This document shows positions 12,151 to 23,870 of a stretch of 64,000 bases of DNA, in pieces. The notes beneath the pieces were generated by a model, which saw nothing but the letters and a program-made list of their open reading frames with translations, did not search any database and was not told the DNA's origin. Source of the stretch: Valencia hispanica (Eukaryota > Chordata > Actinopteri > Cyprinodontiformes > Valenciidae); assembly GCA_963556495.2 (NCBI GenBank), contig OY747716.1, positions 16,442,540 through 16,506,539 of the forward strand. The letters are read 5' to 3'. Made by a program: the position numbers and the translations under genes. How positions within the stretch are numbered: position 1 is the first letter of the stretch; every line of letters starts with the position of its first letter.

Positions 12151-12653
12151 CATTCAAATTGGGGTCCTTTGTTGTTATCAGCAGTCAGTAGTCTTAATAA
12201 ATCCCATGGGGGAGCCAAGCAAAGGGCAAGAGCAAAGCAAATTCCAAGGTTGACTTCTTTCCTCTAAAGAACAAACCTTGAACCGTTGTTTCCTTGTGAA
12301 ACACTAAAGAACAACAGACCAACACAGTTTTGATGTAAATAACCACATCCTTTTTAAAAAATTGATTATAGGCTAAATTATTCATATCCCTGGCAATTTT
12401 AGATTTACAATAATTTTCTTTCAACCAGAAAGTTCATTTAAGCATCATTCAAAATAAATGAAACAAAAGCAAAGCAAGCAAACAAATCAGGTTTTATTGA
12501 CAATTTATTTATTGAAAAATGGCAAAACATATACATCTTACTTAACAGTTTGGTTGGCCCAGTTCAATTCACAACTCGATCCTAACTTAACTGAAAAGTT
12601 TGTTTTCATGTCACACTTTGAGACGTCAAAACAATGAATGAAACAGAGACAGA
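12151..12653. other. No gene seen
   Basis: AT-rich DNA between two minus-strand LINEs. No recognisable repeat or coding sequence. Confidence 0.35.
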
Positions 12654-13656
12654 GATTCAATTCATTTCAATTCAAAGATACTTTATTGATCCCAGAGGGA
12701 AATTAAGTGTTGGTATAGCTCATATAATTAATTCTTTAAGGAGTTGTTGTAGATGATGATGGCTGTGGGCAGGAAGGATTTCCTGTAGCGGTCTGTATTG
12801 CAGCGAAACTGAAGAAGCCTCCGACTGAAGACGCTCTGTTGTTGTATGACTGTCTCATGAAGAGGATGCTCAGGGTTGTCCATAATTTTTTTGATTTTAT
12901 GAAGAATCCTTCTTTGCATTATCATCTCCAGATGTTCCACAGTCGTCCCAAGAACAGAACCAGCCTTCTTTATCAGGTTGTTGAGCCTATTTAAGTCCCT
13001 GGCTCTGATGCTGCTACCCCAACAGATGACGGCTGAAGAGATTACACTCTCCACAACAGACTTGTAGAAGATCTGCAGCATCTTGCTGCAAACCTTGAAG
13101 GACCTAAGCTTCCTCAAGAAGTACAGCCTGCTCTGTCCATCTTGTAGACGGCTTCACTGTTGCGCCTCCAGTCCAGTCTGTTGTCAAGGTGAACTCCGAG
13201 GTATTTATATTCCTCAACCACCTCCACTTCTTCTCCCATGATGGAAACAGTGTTTGACTTATCCCTGTTTCTTCTGAAATCTACAATCATCTCCTGTGTT
13301 TTGTTCACATTCAAGGTGAGACGATTGTTTCCACACCATGTCATAAAGCGGTCCACCAGCTCTCTGTATTCTGCCTCTTGTTCATCTCTGATACACCCAA
13401 CAATTGCAGAGTCATCTGAGTATTTCTGCAGATGACAGGTCTCTGATTTGTACTGGAAGTCTGAGGTGTACAGAGTGAAAAGGAATGGTGAGAGTACGGT
13501 CCCTTGTGGTGCTCCTGTGCTGCTGACCACCTGGTTTGACACACAATTCTTCAGTCTCACAAATTGTGGTCTGTTGGTCAGGTAGTCATTGATCCAGGCG
13601 ATTGTTGAGGGCTCCACCTGTGTCTTCAGGAGTTTCTGACCAAGCAAATCAGGCTG
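12654..13656 (-). mobile_element. Rex1 LINE, 5'-truncated copy A
   Basis: The 3' end is the AATTCAATTC/ACTTTATTGATCCC tail that is shared with two longer copies at 29351-32913 (plus) and 39491-43200 (minus). Upstream of the tail the minus strand encodes the last part of a Rex1 reverse transcriptase and its C-terminal region. Homology to the other copies stops abruptly at about 13656, in the middle of the transcriptase, as expected for incomplete reverse transcription. A 1-nt loss near 13137 breaks the frame. Confidence 0.85.
12728..13647 (-). pseudogene. Rex1 reverse transcriptase, C-terminal fragment
   Basis: Two overlapping frames (13647 to 13114, then 13117 to 12728) represent one original frame, broken by loss of one base near 13137. 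The first contains the motifs STGAPQGTVLSPFLF and KYSDDSAIVGC; the YSDD box (residues 76-79 of the fragment) takes the place of the usual YADD, which the other Rex1 copies in this window also show. The second begins at LRKLRSF and is the carboxy-terminal region of unknown role. The N-terminal endonuclease and the first transcriptase blocks are missing by 5' truncation. Confidence 0.85.
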
Positions 13657-13945
13657 ATGAATAGGGAGGAAATGCTGCTTCTCATTTTGTTGATGAGGCG
13701 TCGACAGCGAGCTATCTGCTGAGCAAACTGCCTCTTTTTGACTTTTTGCTCAGCAGATTACTCTCGTGTGAGACAGGCTTTAGTGACTTTGTCGCTATAT
13801 TTACCAACTTTTTAGACCCGTTTAGAAAAACTCTTTTTTTTTTAAAGCGACTAGCCACAGATCTAGTGACTTCTTTTGGTGTTTTTGCGAGACTTTTGGA
13901 GAATTATATAAAGCATGTATCCTTACTCTTCTCACCGAGCAGTTG
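13657..13945. repeat. AT-rich repeat-like spacer with GCGACTAG words
   Basis: The phrases TTTAGTGACTTTGTCGC and AAAGCGACTAGCCACAGATC resemble a fish interspersed repeat I know only loosely. No ends or frame can be defined, so the call is tentative. Confidence 0.3.
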
Positions 13946-14200
13946 TGCTGATCAGAATCAGAAATACTTTATTAATCCCCGAGGGAAAATTCAGATTTTT
14001 CAGTACAACCCGTCTGAGAGAAACAAACAAAAAAACAACACAGAGACAGACAGGATACGGGCTACTGTGGTAGGTGCCAGCACAAGCGACGCTCCAATGA
14101 TGTGGGCTCCCCCCATTCATTCTGGAGCGCTCACAGCAAGCACATCCCAACCGCCTGCCCAGAACCGGCAGCAGTCAGAGCAGATGTTTATTCCAGATCT
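13946..14200 (-). repeat. LINE 3' tail fragment (Rex1-like)
   Basis: The phrase AGAAATACTTTATTAATCCC at the left edge is the reverse of a Rex1-like 3' end, similar but not identical to the tails at 12654 and 39491. The neighbouring sequence lacks a readable transcriptase. This would be a short, 5'-truncated copy of a related subfamily; the right boundary is a guess. Confidence 0.45.
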
Positions 14201-14482
14201 TGGCTGTTTATGGAACTCAGACGTTTCGTGGATGAACTATTTTATTGGAGGACATTATTTGAATGGTGAGACGCACATATTTCTTTCAGGGGAGGTTTGC
14301 TAAAATCGCTAGCTGTGTCTGCAGTTATGATTGTATACTTGATTGGCATACACCATTGGAATCACAAGACTTTTCAATAATCTATTATATGTATATGTAC
14401 ATAGAGGTAGGTCGAGAAGATCGGCAGATTTAAACCCAGAAGTAGGCAACATTCTGCCCACGGGACATAGGAACGTTAAGCG
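14201..14482 (+). repeat. Dispersed repeat copy 1 ending in GGAACGTTAAG (pair with 43940-44712)
   Basis: The right half aligns with 44540-44712: both contain CAGTTATGATTGTAT followed by GAATCACAAGACT and end in GGAACGTTAAG. A terminal TTAA next to a CG-rich end suggests a TTAA-targeting DNA transposon, but a matching left end was not found in either copy. Confidence 0.5.
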
Positions 14483-14958
14483 TAATAGATCTTGAAAAAC
14501 CACTATTCATCAGTTATTATTAGATTATGTATAGATCTAGCATGTCATTATTCTCAAATAAGACTGAGTGATTGATTCAGATTAGACGACATCTACACTC
14601 ACTGGCCACTTTATTAGGTACACCTTGCTAGTACCGGATTGGACCCCCTTTTGCCTTCAGAACTGCCTTAATCCTTCATGGCATAGATTCAACAAGGTAC
14701 TGGAAAAATTCATCTGAGATTATGGTCCATATTGGCATAATAGCATCATGCAGTTTCTGCAGATTTGTCGGCTGCACATCCATGATGCAAATCTCCCGTT
14801 TCACCACATCCCAAAGGTGCTCTATTTGATTGAGATTTGGTGACTGTGGAGGCCATTTGAGTACAGTGAACTCATTGTCGTGTTCAAGAAACCAGTCTGA
14901 GATGATTCAAGCTTTATGACATTGAGCATTATCCTGCTGGAAGTAGCCATCAGAAGAT

Positions 14959-17318
14959 TACTTCTTCCTCAGTAAATGAGGCAGTATCGGAAAGAACTGT
15001 AGATCCTCAGTTGTGCTTAGGCTGTTTTGATTCAGTCGAGCTTTCGGAATTATCAAAAATATTAGCCTCATCTAAACCTTCAACTTGTATGTTGGACCCA
15101 ATTCCAACCAAATTATTTAAAGAAGTGTTCCATTTGGTTCCTGGCCCCATATTGGATATGATGAATCTATCCTTAGTAAACGGATACGTACCACAGGAAT
15201 TTAAATAGCTGTAATTAAACCTTTACTCAAGAAACCTTCCCTTGATCAAGATGACTTAGTGAATTACAGACCTATATCTAACCTTCCTTTCTTATCCAAA
15301 GTCCTTGAGAAAATTGTTACTAATCAAGTCTGTGAGCATTTAAACAATAACGAGCTGTTTGAAGAGTTTCAGTCAGGTTTTAGAGCTCATCATACCACTG
15401 AAACAGCACTGGTGAAGGTTACTAATGATATTCTCATGGCCTCAGATAATGGACTTGTGTCTGTTCTGGTTTTGTTAGATCTCAGTGCTGCTTTTGACAC
15501 AGTCGATCATAATATTCTCTTCGAAAGGCTTGAACATGTTGCAGGGATCAAAGGAACAGCACTAGGCTGGTTTAAATCATATTTGTCTGATAGATTCCAG
15601 TTTGTTCATCTAAATGATAAATCATCTTCACTCTCAAGGGTTACTTGTGGAGTTCCACAGGGTTCTGTCCTTGGACCAATTCTGTTCACCACATATATGC
15701 TCCCAATTGGTAGAATCATTAGACAGCATGGGATAAATTTCCACAGCTATGCAGATGATACACAACTATATTTATCCATAAATCCTGATGAACCCAGTCA
15801 GTTAGGTAGATTACAGGCATGTCTGGAAGACATAAAAACATGGATGACCCTAAACTTTTTGCTTTTAAATTCTGACAAAACAGAAGTTGCTGTCTTTGGA
15901 CCAGAACTTCTTAAACAGAAACTGATTAGTCAATCACTTCATCTGGATGGCATTAAATTGGCCCCCAGTAATAACGTAAAGAACCTCGGCGTTATTTTTG
16001 ACCGAGACTTGACATTTAAATCCCATATTAAACAGGTTTCTAGGATTTCTCTCTTTCACCTCCGGAATATTGCTAAAATTAGAAACATCCTGTCCAGGAG
16101 TGATGCTGAGAAACTAGTCCATGCATTTGTTACCTCAAGGCTGGACTACTGTAATTCTTTACTATCAGGTAGTCCACAAAATGCCATTAAAAGCCTTCAG
16201 TTGATCCAAAATGCGGCAGCAAGAGTTTTGATGAATATTAAAAAGAGAGATCACATTTCTCCTGTTTTAGCTTCCTTTCATTGGCTCCCTGTTAAATCCA
16301 GAATAGAATTTAAGATCCTTCTTCTTACATACAAAGCCCTTAATAATCAAGCTCCATCATACATCAGAGATCTAATTGTTCCTTATGTTCCTAACAGAGC
16401 CCTTCGCTCTCAGACTGCAGGTTTACTTGTAATTCCTAGGATTTCTAAAAGTAGAATGGGAGGCAGATCTTTCAGTTATCAGGCTCCTCTCCTGTGGAAC
16501 CAGCTCCCAGCTTTAGTCCGTGAGGCAGACACTCTGTTTACTTTTAAGGCCAGGCTTAAAACTTTCCTTTTTGATAAAGCTTATAGTTAGAGTGGCTTAG
16601 GTCATCCTGAGCTATCTCTGTAGTTATGCTGCTATAGGCTTAGACTGCTGGAGGACAGACTTACCAATTTTCTTCACTCTGCTACTTCCTTTTCTCCTAC
16701 TACTCTCCAGTTGTATTACAGTACATTCTGTTATTTCGACTGTTAACTTTGTTTTCTCTCAGTGTTTTTCTCTCCATAGAAGATATACCTGGTCTGGTAT
16801 CCTGCTTGGCTGCAATGCCCTGTTGGACGGGGGGCATCGACTGGGATGATCCCCCCTGTAACTGAACATCCACTGTGTCCTGTTATTAACTTTTTACTTT
16901 CTGTAACATAGAAAGTTCTCTTATATCAGATCTTCTGTTCCTTCTGTGTCTCTGCTCTGTCTTCTCAAACCCCCAGACGGTCGTGGCAGATGGCCGCTCC
17001 TACTGAGCCTGGTTCTGTTGGAGGTTTCTTCCTGTTAAAGGGGAGTTTTTCCTCTCCACCGTCGCTACATGCTTGCTCAGTATGAGGGATTGCTGAAGGA
17101 TTGCTGTGGTTGGAAAGTCTGCATCAACGGGGCCCAACCTCATGCCAATGACTGACGCAATCTGCTGGGATTCCTTAAATAGGAAACTTTTTAACTGATT
17201 GGAATGTTTGTATAAATGTATTGAAATGACTTCTTGTTAAGTGCCTTGAGATGACATCTGTTGTGAATTGGCGCTATATAAATAAAATGAATTGAATTAT
17301 AAATAAACTGAATTGAAT
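14959..17318 (+). mobile_element. L2-type LINE (Maui-like), 5'-truncated, with target duplication
   Basis: The insertion sits between two copies of AGAAGAT inside the DD36E transposase. It begins within the ORF2 region just before the reverse transcriptase and ends with a 3' untranslated region closing in GGCGCTATATAAATAAA plus an AATTGAATT-rich tail, the typical L2-group terminus. About 0.7 kb separates the ORF2 stop (16590) from the tail and lacks coding potential. Truncation at the 5' end and the short duplication fit target-primed reverse transcription. It is the best preserved reverse transcriptase in the window. Confidence 0.9.
14960..16590 (+). pseudogene. L2-type reverse transcriptase, one frameshift
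   Basis: The frame is open from the insertion boundary to about 15205 (TSSSVNEAVSERTVDP onwards). Loss of one base near 15205 then creates a stop, and the frame resumes through VNYRPISNLPFLSK to a stop after 16590. In the 443-residue main part, counted from the Met at 15259, the transcriptase motifs are LDLSAAFDTVDH (residues 73-84), CGVPQGSVLGPILF (130-143) and YADD (164-167). The C-terminal part carries SRLDYCNSLL and ends with FKARLKTFLFDKAY, typical of the L2 group. The catalytic core is intact; the frameshift and missing endonuclease mean it is a dead copy, probably a fairly recent one. Confidence 0.9.
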
Positions 17319-18044
17319 AGAAGATGGGTACACTGTGGTCATAAGGGGATGGACATGGTCAGCAACAATACTCAGGTAGGCTATAGCATTGCAACGATGC
17401 TCAATTGGTACTAAGGGGCCCAAAGTGTGCCAAGAAAATGTCCCCCACACCATTACACCACCACCAGCCTGAACTGTTGATACAAGGCAGGATGGATCCA
17501 TGCTTTCATGTTGTTGATGCCAAATTCTGACCCTACCATCCGAATGTCGCAGCAGAAATCGAGACTCATCAGACCAAGCAACACTTTTCCAATCTTCTAT
17601 TGTCCAATTTTGGTGAGCCTGTTTGAATTGTAGCGTCAGTTTCCTTTTCTTAGCTGACAGGAGTGTAACCCGGTGTGGTCTTCTGCTTCCGTAGCCCATC
17701 TGCCTCAAGGTTTGATGTGTTGTGCGTTCAGAAATGCTCTTCTGCATACCTTGGTTGTAACGAGTGGTTATTTGAGTTACTGTTGCCTTTCTATCAGCTC
17801 GAACCAGTCTGGTCATTCTCCTCTGGCATAAACAAGGCATTGTTGCCCACAGAACTGCCGCTCACTGGATATTTTCCCTTTCTCAGACCATTCTCTGTAA
17901 ACCCCAGAGATGGTGGTGCGTGAAAATCCCAGTAGAACAGCAGTTTCTGAAATACTCAGACCAGATTGAATTCGCTTTAGTTTAGCTTTAAGCTGGCTAT
18001 TTATCAATTATTGTTTATCTGCTTTGCATTTTGATTTGATCATA

Positions 18045-18513
18045 TCTAATAATTGTTTTAATTTTAATATTTTAACTTATTTTAGCCTTCCTTCCAGTGT
18101 TTCCTCTGTGGGAGCCCTCTGCCTCGGGGGCGGTGGTCGGCTGTGGCTTCCTTGGTGCTCTCCAGGTGGTGCTTGGGTGGAGGTGGGGGTACCAGCCCTC
18201 CCTCCTCTGGGCTCCCTGGCTCAGTGCCTTGGCTGCTGCTGTTGACCTGCTGCTGCCGATGTAGATGGTTCCCATGATGACGTTTCCTGGCTCATCTGTA
18301 CTCAGCCCGTTTTGCTTTTGTCTATTGTTGCTTTTATGTGTGTACGTGCATGGGAGATGGGGGGGGGGGGTATAGCTGTGGTGATGTTTTTTATTTTTGG
18401 CTTTTGGGAAAGGGGGGGGATTGTGGGTCATTTTTAATCTGTAAACCACTTTGAGAAGCTTTGTTGTGGTTTGAAAAGCGCTTTATAAATAAAGTTTGAT
18501 TTGATTTGATTTG
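18045..18513 (+). mobile_element. L2-type LINE 3' untranslated region fragment
   Basis: This segment matches the reverse complement of 10363-10810: both have the block AGAGCACC[C/A]A next to TCGGCTGTGGC-like text and a GCGCTTTATAAATAAAG tail. It ends in repeated TTGAT units. No coding part remains, so it is a severely 5'-truncated copy. It abuts the decayed 5' end of the DD36E transposon. Confidence 0.75.
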
Positions 18514-18650
18514 TCTCTGGTTTTGACACACTTTTTTTTGCCATATCTTCTCAACTAACTGGATCTTTTGGAGGGTTTAAACCTGCTTCTCTAGCGTGGA
18601 TAAATATCCTGCTACACACAGATGTGGCATTTTTCCAAAAATGAAAAATC

Positions 18651-18836
18651 GGGGCGTCGCGTGGCGCAGTGGTTAGAGCCGACGCCCCATGTACAGAGGC
18701 CTCAGTCCTCGACGCGACCGTCCCCGGTTCGAGTCGCGTCCCAGGTGACCTTTGCCACATCTCTTCCCCCACCTCTCTCCCCTTTCAAAAACTCTGTCCA
18801 CTGTCAGTAAAGGCCACTCAAGCCCAAAAAACCTTT
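18651..18836 (+). mobile_element. tRNA-derived SINE, family 1 copy 1
   Basis: The head has an RNA polymerase III A box TGGCGCAGTGG (18662-18672) and a B box GGTTCGAGTCG (18726-18736), spaced as in a tRNA gene but without a foldable cloverleaf. The tail has CTGTCCACTGTCA-type text. Near-identical flanks (AAAAATGAAAAATC at 18637-18650 and AAAAATGAAGATC at about 18840-18852) look like the target duplication. A second copy lies at 34900-35075. Confidence 0.8.
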
Positions 18837-18852
18837 TAAAAAAATGAAGATC

Positions 18853-21408
18853 GAATCTGGAAAAAAGATAGACCAACAAATAATGTGACAACTTTTTTGT
18901 CCCTCTGGCAGCATACTACCAATCACGTCACTTCTGCCTCCATCCCCAGTGTCAGAAATGATCCAGTTTTCAGTGGTGCACCTTTTAAATTGTTAGCCAG
19001 TCTCCATACACATACACACTTCTGCGAGAGGTTTATTTTATTTGGTTTATATAGTATATGAACTATAATGAACTATACATGAAAAATAGTGTCATGAGCA
19101 CCTTAAATGCACTTGGGCAATGGCCTAGTTATTGGTTTTCTGGTCTGAACAAAAATCTGCTCTATGCATCTGTTGAAAAAAAACGCAACTGAATACATAT
19201 AGTATAAACTAGCCATTTAGTGCTGTGCAATTCAGTGTCCAAAGGTATTTTGTTTGACCGTGCCGCCATTTCTAAAATAAACTGCATGGTGACATTTATG
19301 TTTGGCACACTGACAGGGCATAGGGAGTCCAACACTGGCCTACGGCTGCTGATATAAGGAAAAAAAGGTAACAAGAAAACTCAGCAGCCCAGTCCTAAAC
19401 ATAATCTTCTGGTTTTAAATCCGTTTTCTTTCTGCAATGCAGATTGTTTTACAGCACACACACTTAATGTTGCCTAAACGTGCCTTTATTTGATCCGATG
19501 CAGAAAGTCTATAAAGAATCTTCAGTTCAAAGAGTTTATAATGCTTTTTTCTCCATTATATTTCAGTGCTACCAGAAGAGGTGTTTGAAAAGGAAATTAA
19601 ACTAGCAGATGGTGTGGCAAATAATTTAATAAAAATACACACAAAGCATGCTGGATAAACACTGCAGCAGTGTGGAAAACTTGTTACAAAAAGAGCTGAA
19701 CAGAACAGAAAGACAACTTATTACAAGCAGTTTAGAGCAGAAAAAAACATTTCAGAGGAGCAACAAAAAAACAACAAACCTAAAAAGTCAATGTATATTT
19801 CCTTTCCTTTGAGGTGGGGTGAGATTACGTCAATAAATTGTGATGTTACAATATATTTTCTGTCTCTATAAACACATTTTGCCTGTAACTTTAAAACGAG
19901 TGCCTGATCATAACTATAAAAACTTCAATTAGGCTTTAGTTCCCACAAGTTGATGCTAAACATACAATGTGGGAAGATTAAATCTCAGATGCATGAGAAT
20001 AACTCTGAAGAAGAGCTGGAAACGAACTGACCTTACCAGGCTGACTGTACTGGCGTAAGGATGGAGCAGAAGGTATGTTGAGCAAATAATATCTAGAAAG
20101 TCTAAACAATGGGCTTCCTCCACCCAGTGACGATCAGAAATGATTGTTCCTTGTGACTTCAGCTCCTGTTTGTTCTTCCATCATTCCTAGTGAAGGGTAA
20201 TTGCGCAGCAAAACATCCTGTTTTGAGTTACCTAACTCAATAGAGTTGCTGCGGTGATAAACAATAAGAATATTTCCTAAGCTGTGTAAGGGCAAGAAAT
20301 GAAAGGAAATGGGTTGTGACAGAAAAATATGGCAATTGCAATTTATGTAGCCCAACATCCTTTTTTTACACCCTCAGTGCACGGTTCGTATTCTCATCCT
20401 AAAAGGAGGTCAAGCTGACGTGTTGTCTTGTTTATGCTGCTGTAAAGATGACAGCTCCCAAAGGACATTATAAATGAATTGATAAAACTCCAACACGGGT
20501 GGGAGTAGGTGTGATTTATGCCTAGAACTTGCTGAGACGGTGGCCTGGGTCAGGGAGAAAACCCTGGCCAAGGTTGTCTGTGAGCCCGGATTAAACGTCC
20601 AGACAGTCTGACTAAACTCTAACATCCAGAAGGCATGCAAGAAGATACGTCTTACTGCTTTTTCCAACAAATATAAGGCAATAAAACCAGTTGGGGGGTG
20701 GGGGGAAGTAAACTAAAGCATCAGAAGGAGGCCAGGCTATTGTGACAACAGGAAGTGAGGTAAATTGGCAGGTGTTGCTTCCTGCTGCTGAGAAGTCAGC
20801 ATGGAAAACTAAGAAGGCTGTGAGACTGAAACAGGGGTGATGCTGGGGTTGGGATTGGCTGGGGAATTGGCTCAGCAGATGGTGGTTCTCACTGTGAAGG
20901 GGAAATGGAGCTAAGCAAAGATATGGGGAGAATGGTGAAGAGCACATACAAGAGAGGAGGACGGATGTATAGCTTTTCCCGAGGGGAGGATGAGGTAGCG
21001 GGGTTATCCACCGGCTGGCCCTGGGCGTATTAAGCGCAGCCTGGAAGCTATGTGAGCGTAGCCCGGGGCTCAAAGGACATCTTAGAAAGGCACTGTGGGA
21101 GAATAAACAGCTCCATGGAGGTAGAGGTGAAGAAATTGTGTCAAATGTAAAGGATGTTTGAGTGACTTCAAAGAAGGTGGGTTTTAAAGCTTTGGAAGAC
21201 ATGCTTCTTTGCTTTCCTGGTCGCACCCATGTAATCGCCAGATCGTGTTTTATAGAATCCAGCGTCTGTTGACCTCTGGGTGGTGGGCACAGATCCTCAT
21301 GTGGCTCCATAATACAATCCTCCCTCTGTGTGGTGTTTCTATTTGGGAGCCGCTGGGGGTGTCTTCACATGCCTACTGGTTACAGCATCAGGCCACTGCA
21401 TAGAGATG
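18853..21408. other. Stretch without a supported gene
   Basis: Mostly AT-rich DNA with no domain-bearing frame. A minus-strand frame at 21310-20612 (232 codons) is open but rich in Ser, Pro and Leu and lacks domain, splice or codon support, so I treat it as chance. Confidence 0.35.
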
Positions 21409-21588
21409 CACGTGCACGCACATCTAAATCGAGCTATAGCAATAATCGAGCGAATACCCTACACCTGAATGGGAGCCTTTATCCCAGTTTACACGTTCAG
21501 TAAGAAAATCTAATTTTTGAAAGAAGTGTGTTTGACTCCACGACAGAAGGTGGCGACACGCACCCTTTTGCGTTGGCATTTTTCTTCA
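21409..21588 (+). repeat. Dispersed repeat copy 2 (pair with 2341-2516)
   Basis: See the partner copy: shared ATGGGAGCCTTT and GGCGACACGC blocks in the same order, with base differences throughout. Neither copy has visible ends. Confidence 0.55.
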
Positions 21589-22999
21589 CTCGCCTTTTTG
21601 CTCATTGTCTGCACCTGTGTCAATCCCAGTCACCACTTGATCCCTCTGTGTATTTAAGCCCATTACTTCCTCTCATTCCCCGTCGGTTTCTACTGTTTAT
21701 TCCCCCTTGTTCGAGTCAGTCTGGTGTCCTGTCGTCACTCCACGTCTGCCCACATCATCATCAGTAAGCTCCTTTAACTGCTCACCTGTTTTAACCGCTT
21801 ATCAGTTTTAAGGAAGGCTGCCTGGGGTAACCTATTTTTCTGGGAACAATCACTAAATGAATGATAACTTAGACTCTGGATCAGAATTAGCATTTTTAGT
21901 TGGACATGCAAATAATTTGGTGACCCAGACTTGAAGAAAATCTATTTTTGGCCAATATTAAAGTTATGTACCTTTTATTGCCATCAATAACTGTAAGTAC
22001 TATTCAGATGCTGCTTTTTTTACTTTGGCTAATACTAGTCATATTGTTTTTTGACCCTCTGACTTTCAAGTTAATCCGACTGTTCCTTTTAGACTACTGC
22101 ATACTAGGCACTTACATAAAAGCAGTGAGGAAAACTCAGATGACATTAGGTGATGTGAAGATTTCAAATAATTTCCACGTGTACTCCGCTGTTCTCTTCC
22201 CCTTGTGCTTGTTTTCTGTCTCAGTGGAGTAAGACTTCAGGAAGCATCAAACAAAATCAAAACAATTCAGCAAGGTTTCTGAATGTTTTGTTTTACAAAG
22301 GATTTCCACTTTAGAATATTATAGAATAAAACAGATTAATCAATATTCCCATTACAACATAACATTCTCGGGGCAGTTCTTAAACCCGTTAAGCAGATGG
22401 TGTGTGAGACGGCTTTTACTTGCTTTTTTCTCATAAGGGAGCTGCTGAAAAACACATTTTACTGCTAAGATTACCCAGCTTTGCCTCAAATCTGTCCACT
22501 AAATGTCAGAAAAAGAGGAGAGGTCAGAGCCCAGCCATAAACAGAGTTGGCTCATTTGAGTGGCACCATGAAAAAAGGGCTTTAAAAAACTCAAGTTAGA
22601 AGGGTTTGGATCAAGGCTTTTCTGCTGAAATATGTAGTTTCTCTGAAAAGCAGATCACAGGACAAGTTAAGACCTCCAGGGTTGCATTTGAAAATGGGAC
22701 TGCAGCAGTTCAGAGTGAAGGTTTGGGTTACTGAAATCACCCTTTTATATTTATGTAGAAAAATCTAACTTTGGAAGTTCATTGCTACATATTTTTAAAA
22801 AAATGTAAGCAAACTATGACCTGATTTTTATCAAGGGATGGGCCGTTTCCAGACACACATGCTTTCATGGCATCACAGTATTTACACAAAGAATTTGACA
22901 AAATGATCAAATACAATCAAATAATTTAAAACCCCAATGTAAGAAAAAATTCTATAGGTTCTAAAACAATATAGTTCAATATTGTATAAATAAAAGTAA
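21589..22999. other. No gene seen
   Basis: AT-rich DNA with short unsupported frames and no repeats that I recognise. Confidence 0.35.
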
Positions 23000-23870
23000 T
23001 GGTTCAAAAAAGAATTGGAACCTAGTCTCAGTCCACACCACAGTAAAGGTTAAACAGATTTTATTAACAATCAGAATTTTCACAATGAAGAAAGAAAGAT
23101 TAATAGCAGCTACTTATTGGAATCGATTTTTAGGTCAGATTCTGTGAAGGATGCAGGTCGATGAGTGACTGGCAGAGTAAACAGGAGGAAGCACTGTGTA
23201 ATAAGGAAATGGTGAGTTACCCAACAGAACGGTGTTTCCAAGGCGAACCTCCGGACCTCGCTGGACTTGAATCCTCTGTGATGTAACAAAAGAGGATTGG
23301 AAAACGTTCTTTTACTGGGGATTGTTTCACCCGCATGACCGTGAAGGGGGGAATCTTCTATACGCTAGCAGCTGTGAATGATGACGTCACTAAGTGCGGA
23401 AACCCTGGTAACAGGCCGAGTTGGATTACACACAATGATCAGATCGCACCATGGGGCTTCCATGTCCACAACTGAATACTCAAAAAGCCAGAGAATTAGT
23501 TCAGGTCAGCAAGCAGAGCAGGTAGAACAGAACCAGAATCCGTGAGTTAGTACTCAGGGTCCAGGTGTGTGAAGCTAAGTTCAGAACCAAAACTGGTGTA
23601 GCACAGAGTGCAGGCAGGGATCAGGCAGGTGCAATGGTCAGGAGGCCGAAAACAAGACAAGTAGATGATCAGGAACATGGACATGAAAACACTTGAAGGC
23701 TGTGGCATGGATAACAACGGACAAACTCACACTGAGTATGTGTAGAGCAGGAGATGATATAGGGAATGGTGCAATCAAAAGTCAGCAGAGGCCTGAGGGC
23801 CAGAACAGTGAAGCAACTTGACAATTTTCATGAGCAGGGAAGATCGTGACAGTAGATTTATCTTGAGCAT
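23000..23870. repeat. Possible interspersed repeat of unknown type
   Basis: Composition changes here: more GC than the flanks, with phrases such as AGGCAGGGATCAGGCAGGTG that are reminiscent of fish retroelement internal or terminal regions. There is no open frame, no inverted ends and no second copy in the window, so the call is weak. Confidence 0.25.

Larger units (their letters stand above)
14610..18007 (-). pseudogene. DD36E Tc1-like transposase, broken
   Basis: This would be a DNA-cutting DDE/D transposase. Segment 1 (18007-17813) has a helix-turn-helix: LSISETAVLLGFSRTTISGV. A frameshift near 17830 leads to segment 2 (17840-17325), with the first catalytic Asp in VAWSDESRF (codon 17570-17568) and the block GGGVMVWG. 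After the LINE, segment 3 (14951 onwards) has the second Asp in YFQQDNA (codon 14933-14931) and the Glu in NLNQIEHLWD (codon 14822-14820). Exactly 36 codons lie between the second Asp and the Glu, one of them a TGA stop (14909-14907). Standard fish Tc1 copies have 34. All three catalytic residues survive, but the frameshift, stop and 2.36-kb insertion make it non-functional. Confidence 0.85.
14596..18010 (-). mobile_element. Tc1/mariner-family transposon with DD36E spacing, split by an L2 LINE
   Basis: The 3' terminal repeat starts with CACTCACTGGCCACTTTATT at 14596 and is preceded by TA (14594-14595), the Tc1/mariner target. The transposase reads on the minus strand from about 18007 to 14610, interrupted by a LINE at 14959-17318. 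The insertion is flanked by the 7-bp duplication AGAAGAT (14952-14958 and 17319-17325), and removing it brings the transposase back into register. The opposite terminal repeat is not visible; the element fades out near 18010, next to an L2 tail. Known DD36E Tc1/mariner elements have been described under the name Incomer; whether this is one needs phylogeny. Confidence 0.85.

Noticed and set aside
18651..18742. Possible tRNA gene
   Set aside because: A and B boxes are present, but no acceptor stem or anticodon arm folds, and a second copy with target duplications shows it is a SINE.
20612..21310. Minus-strand open frame of 232 codons
   Set aside because: Low-complexity Ser/Pro/Leu-rich translation, no domain, no splice context, and the frame crosses DNA with no sign of coding periodicity that I can see by eye.
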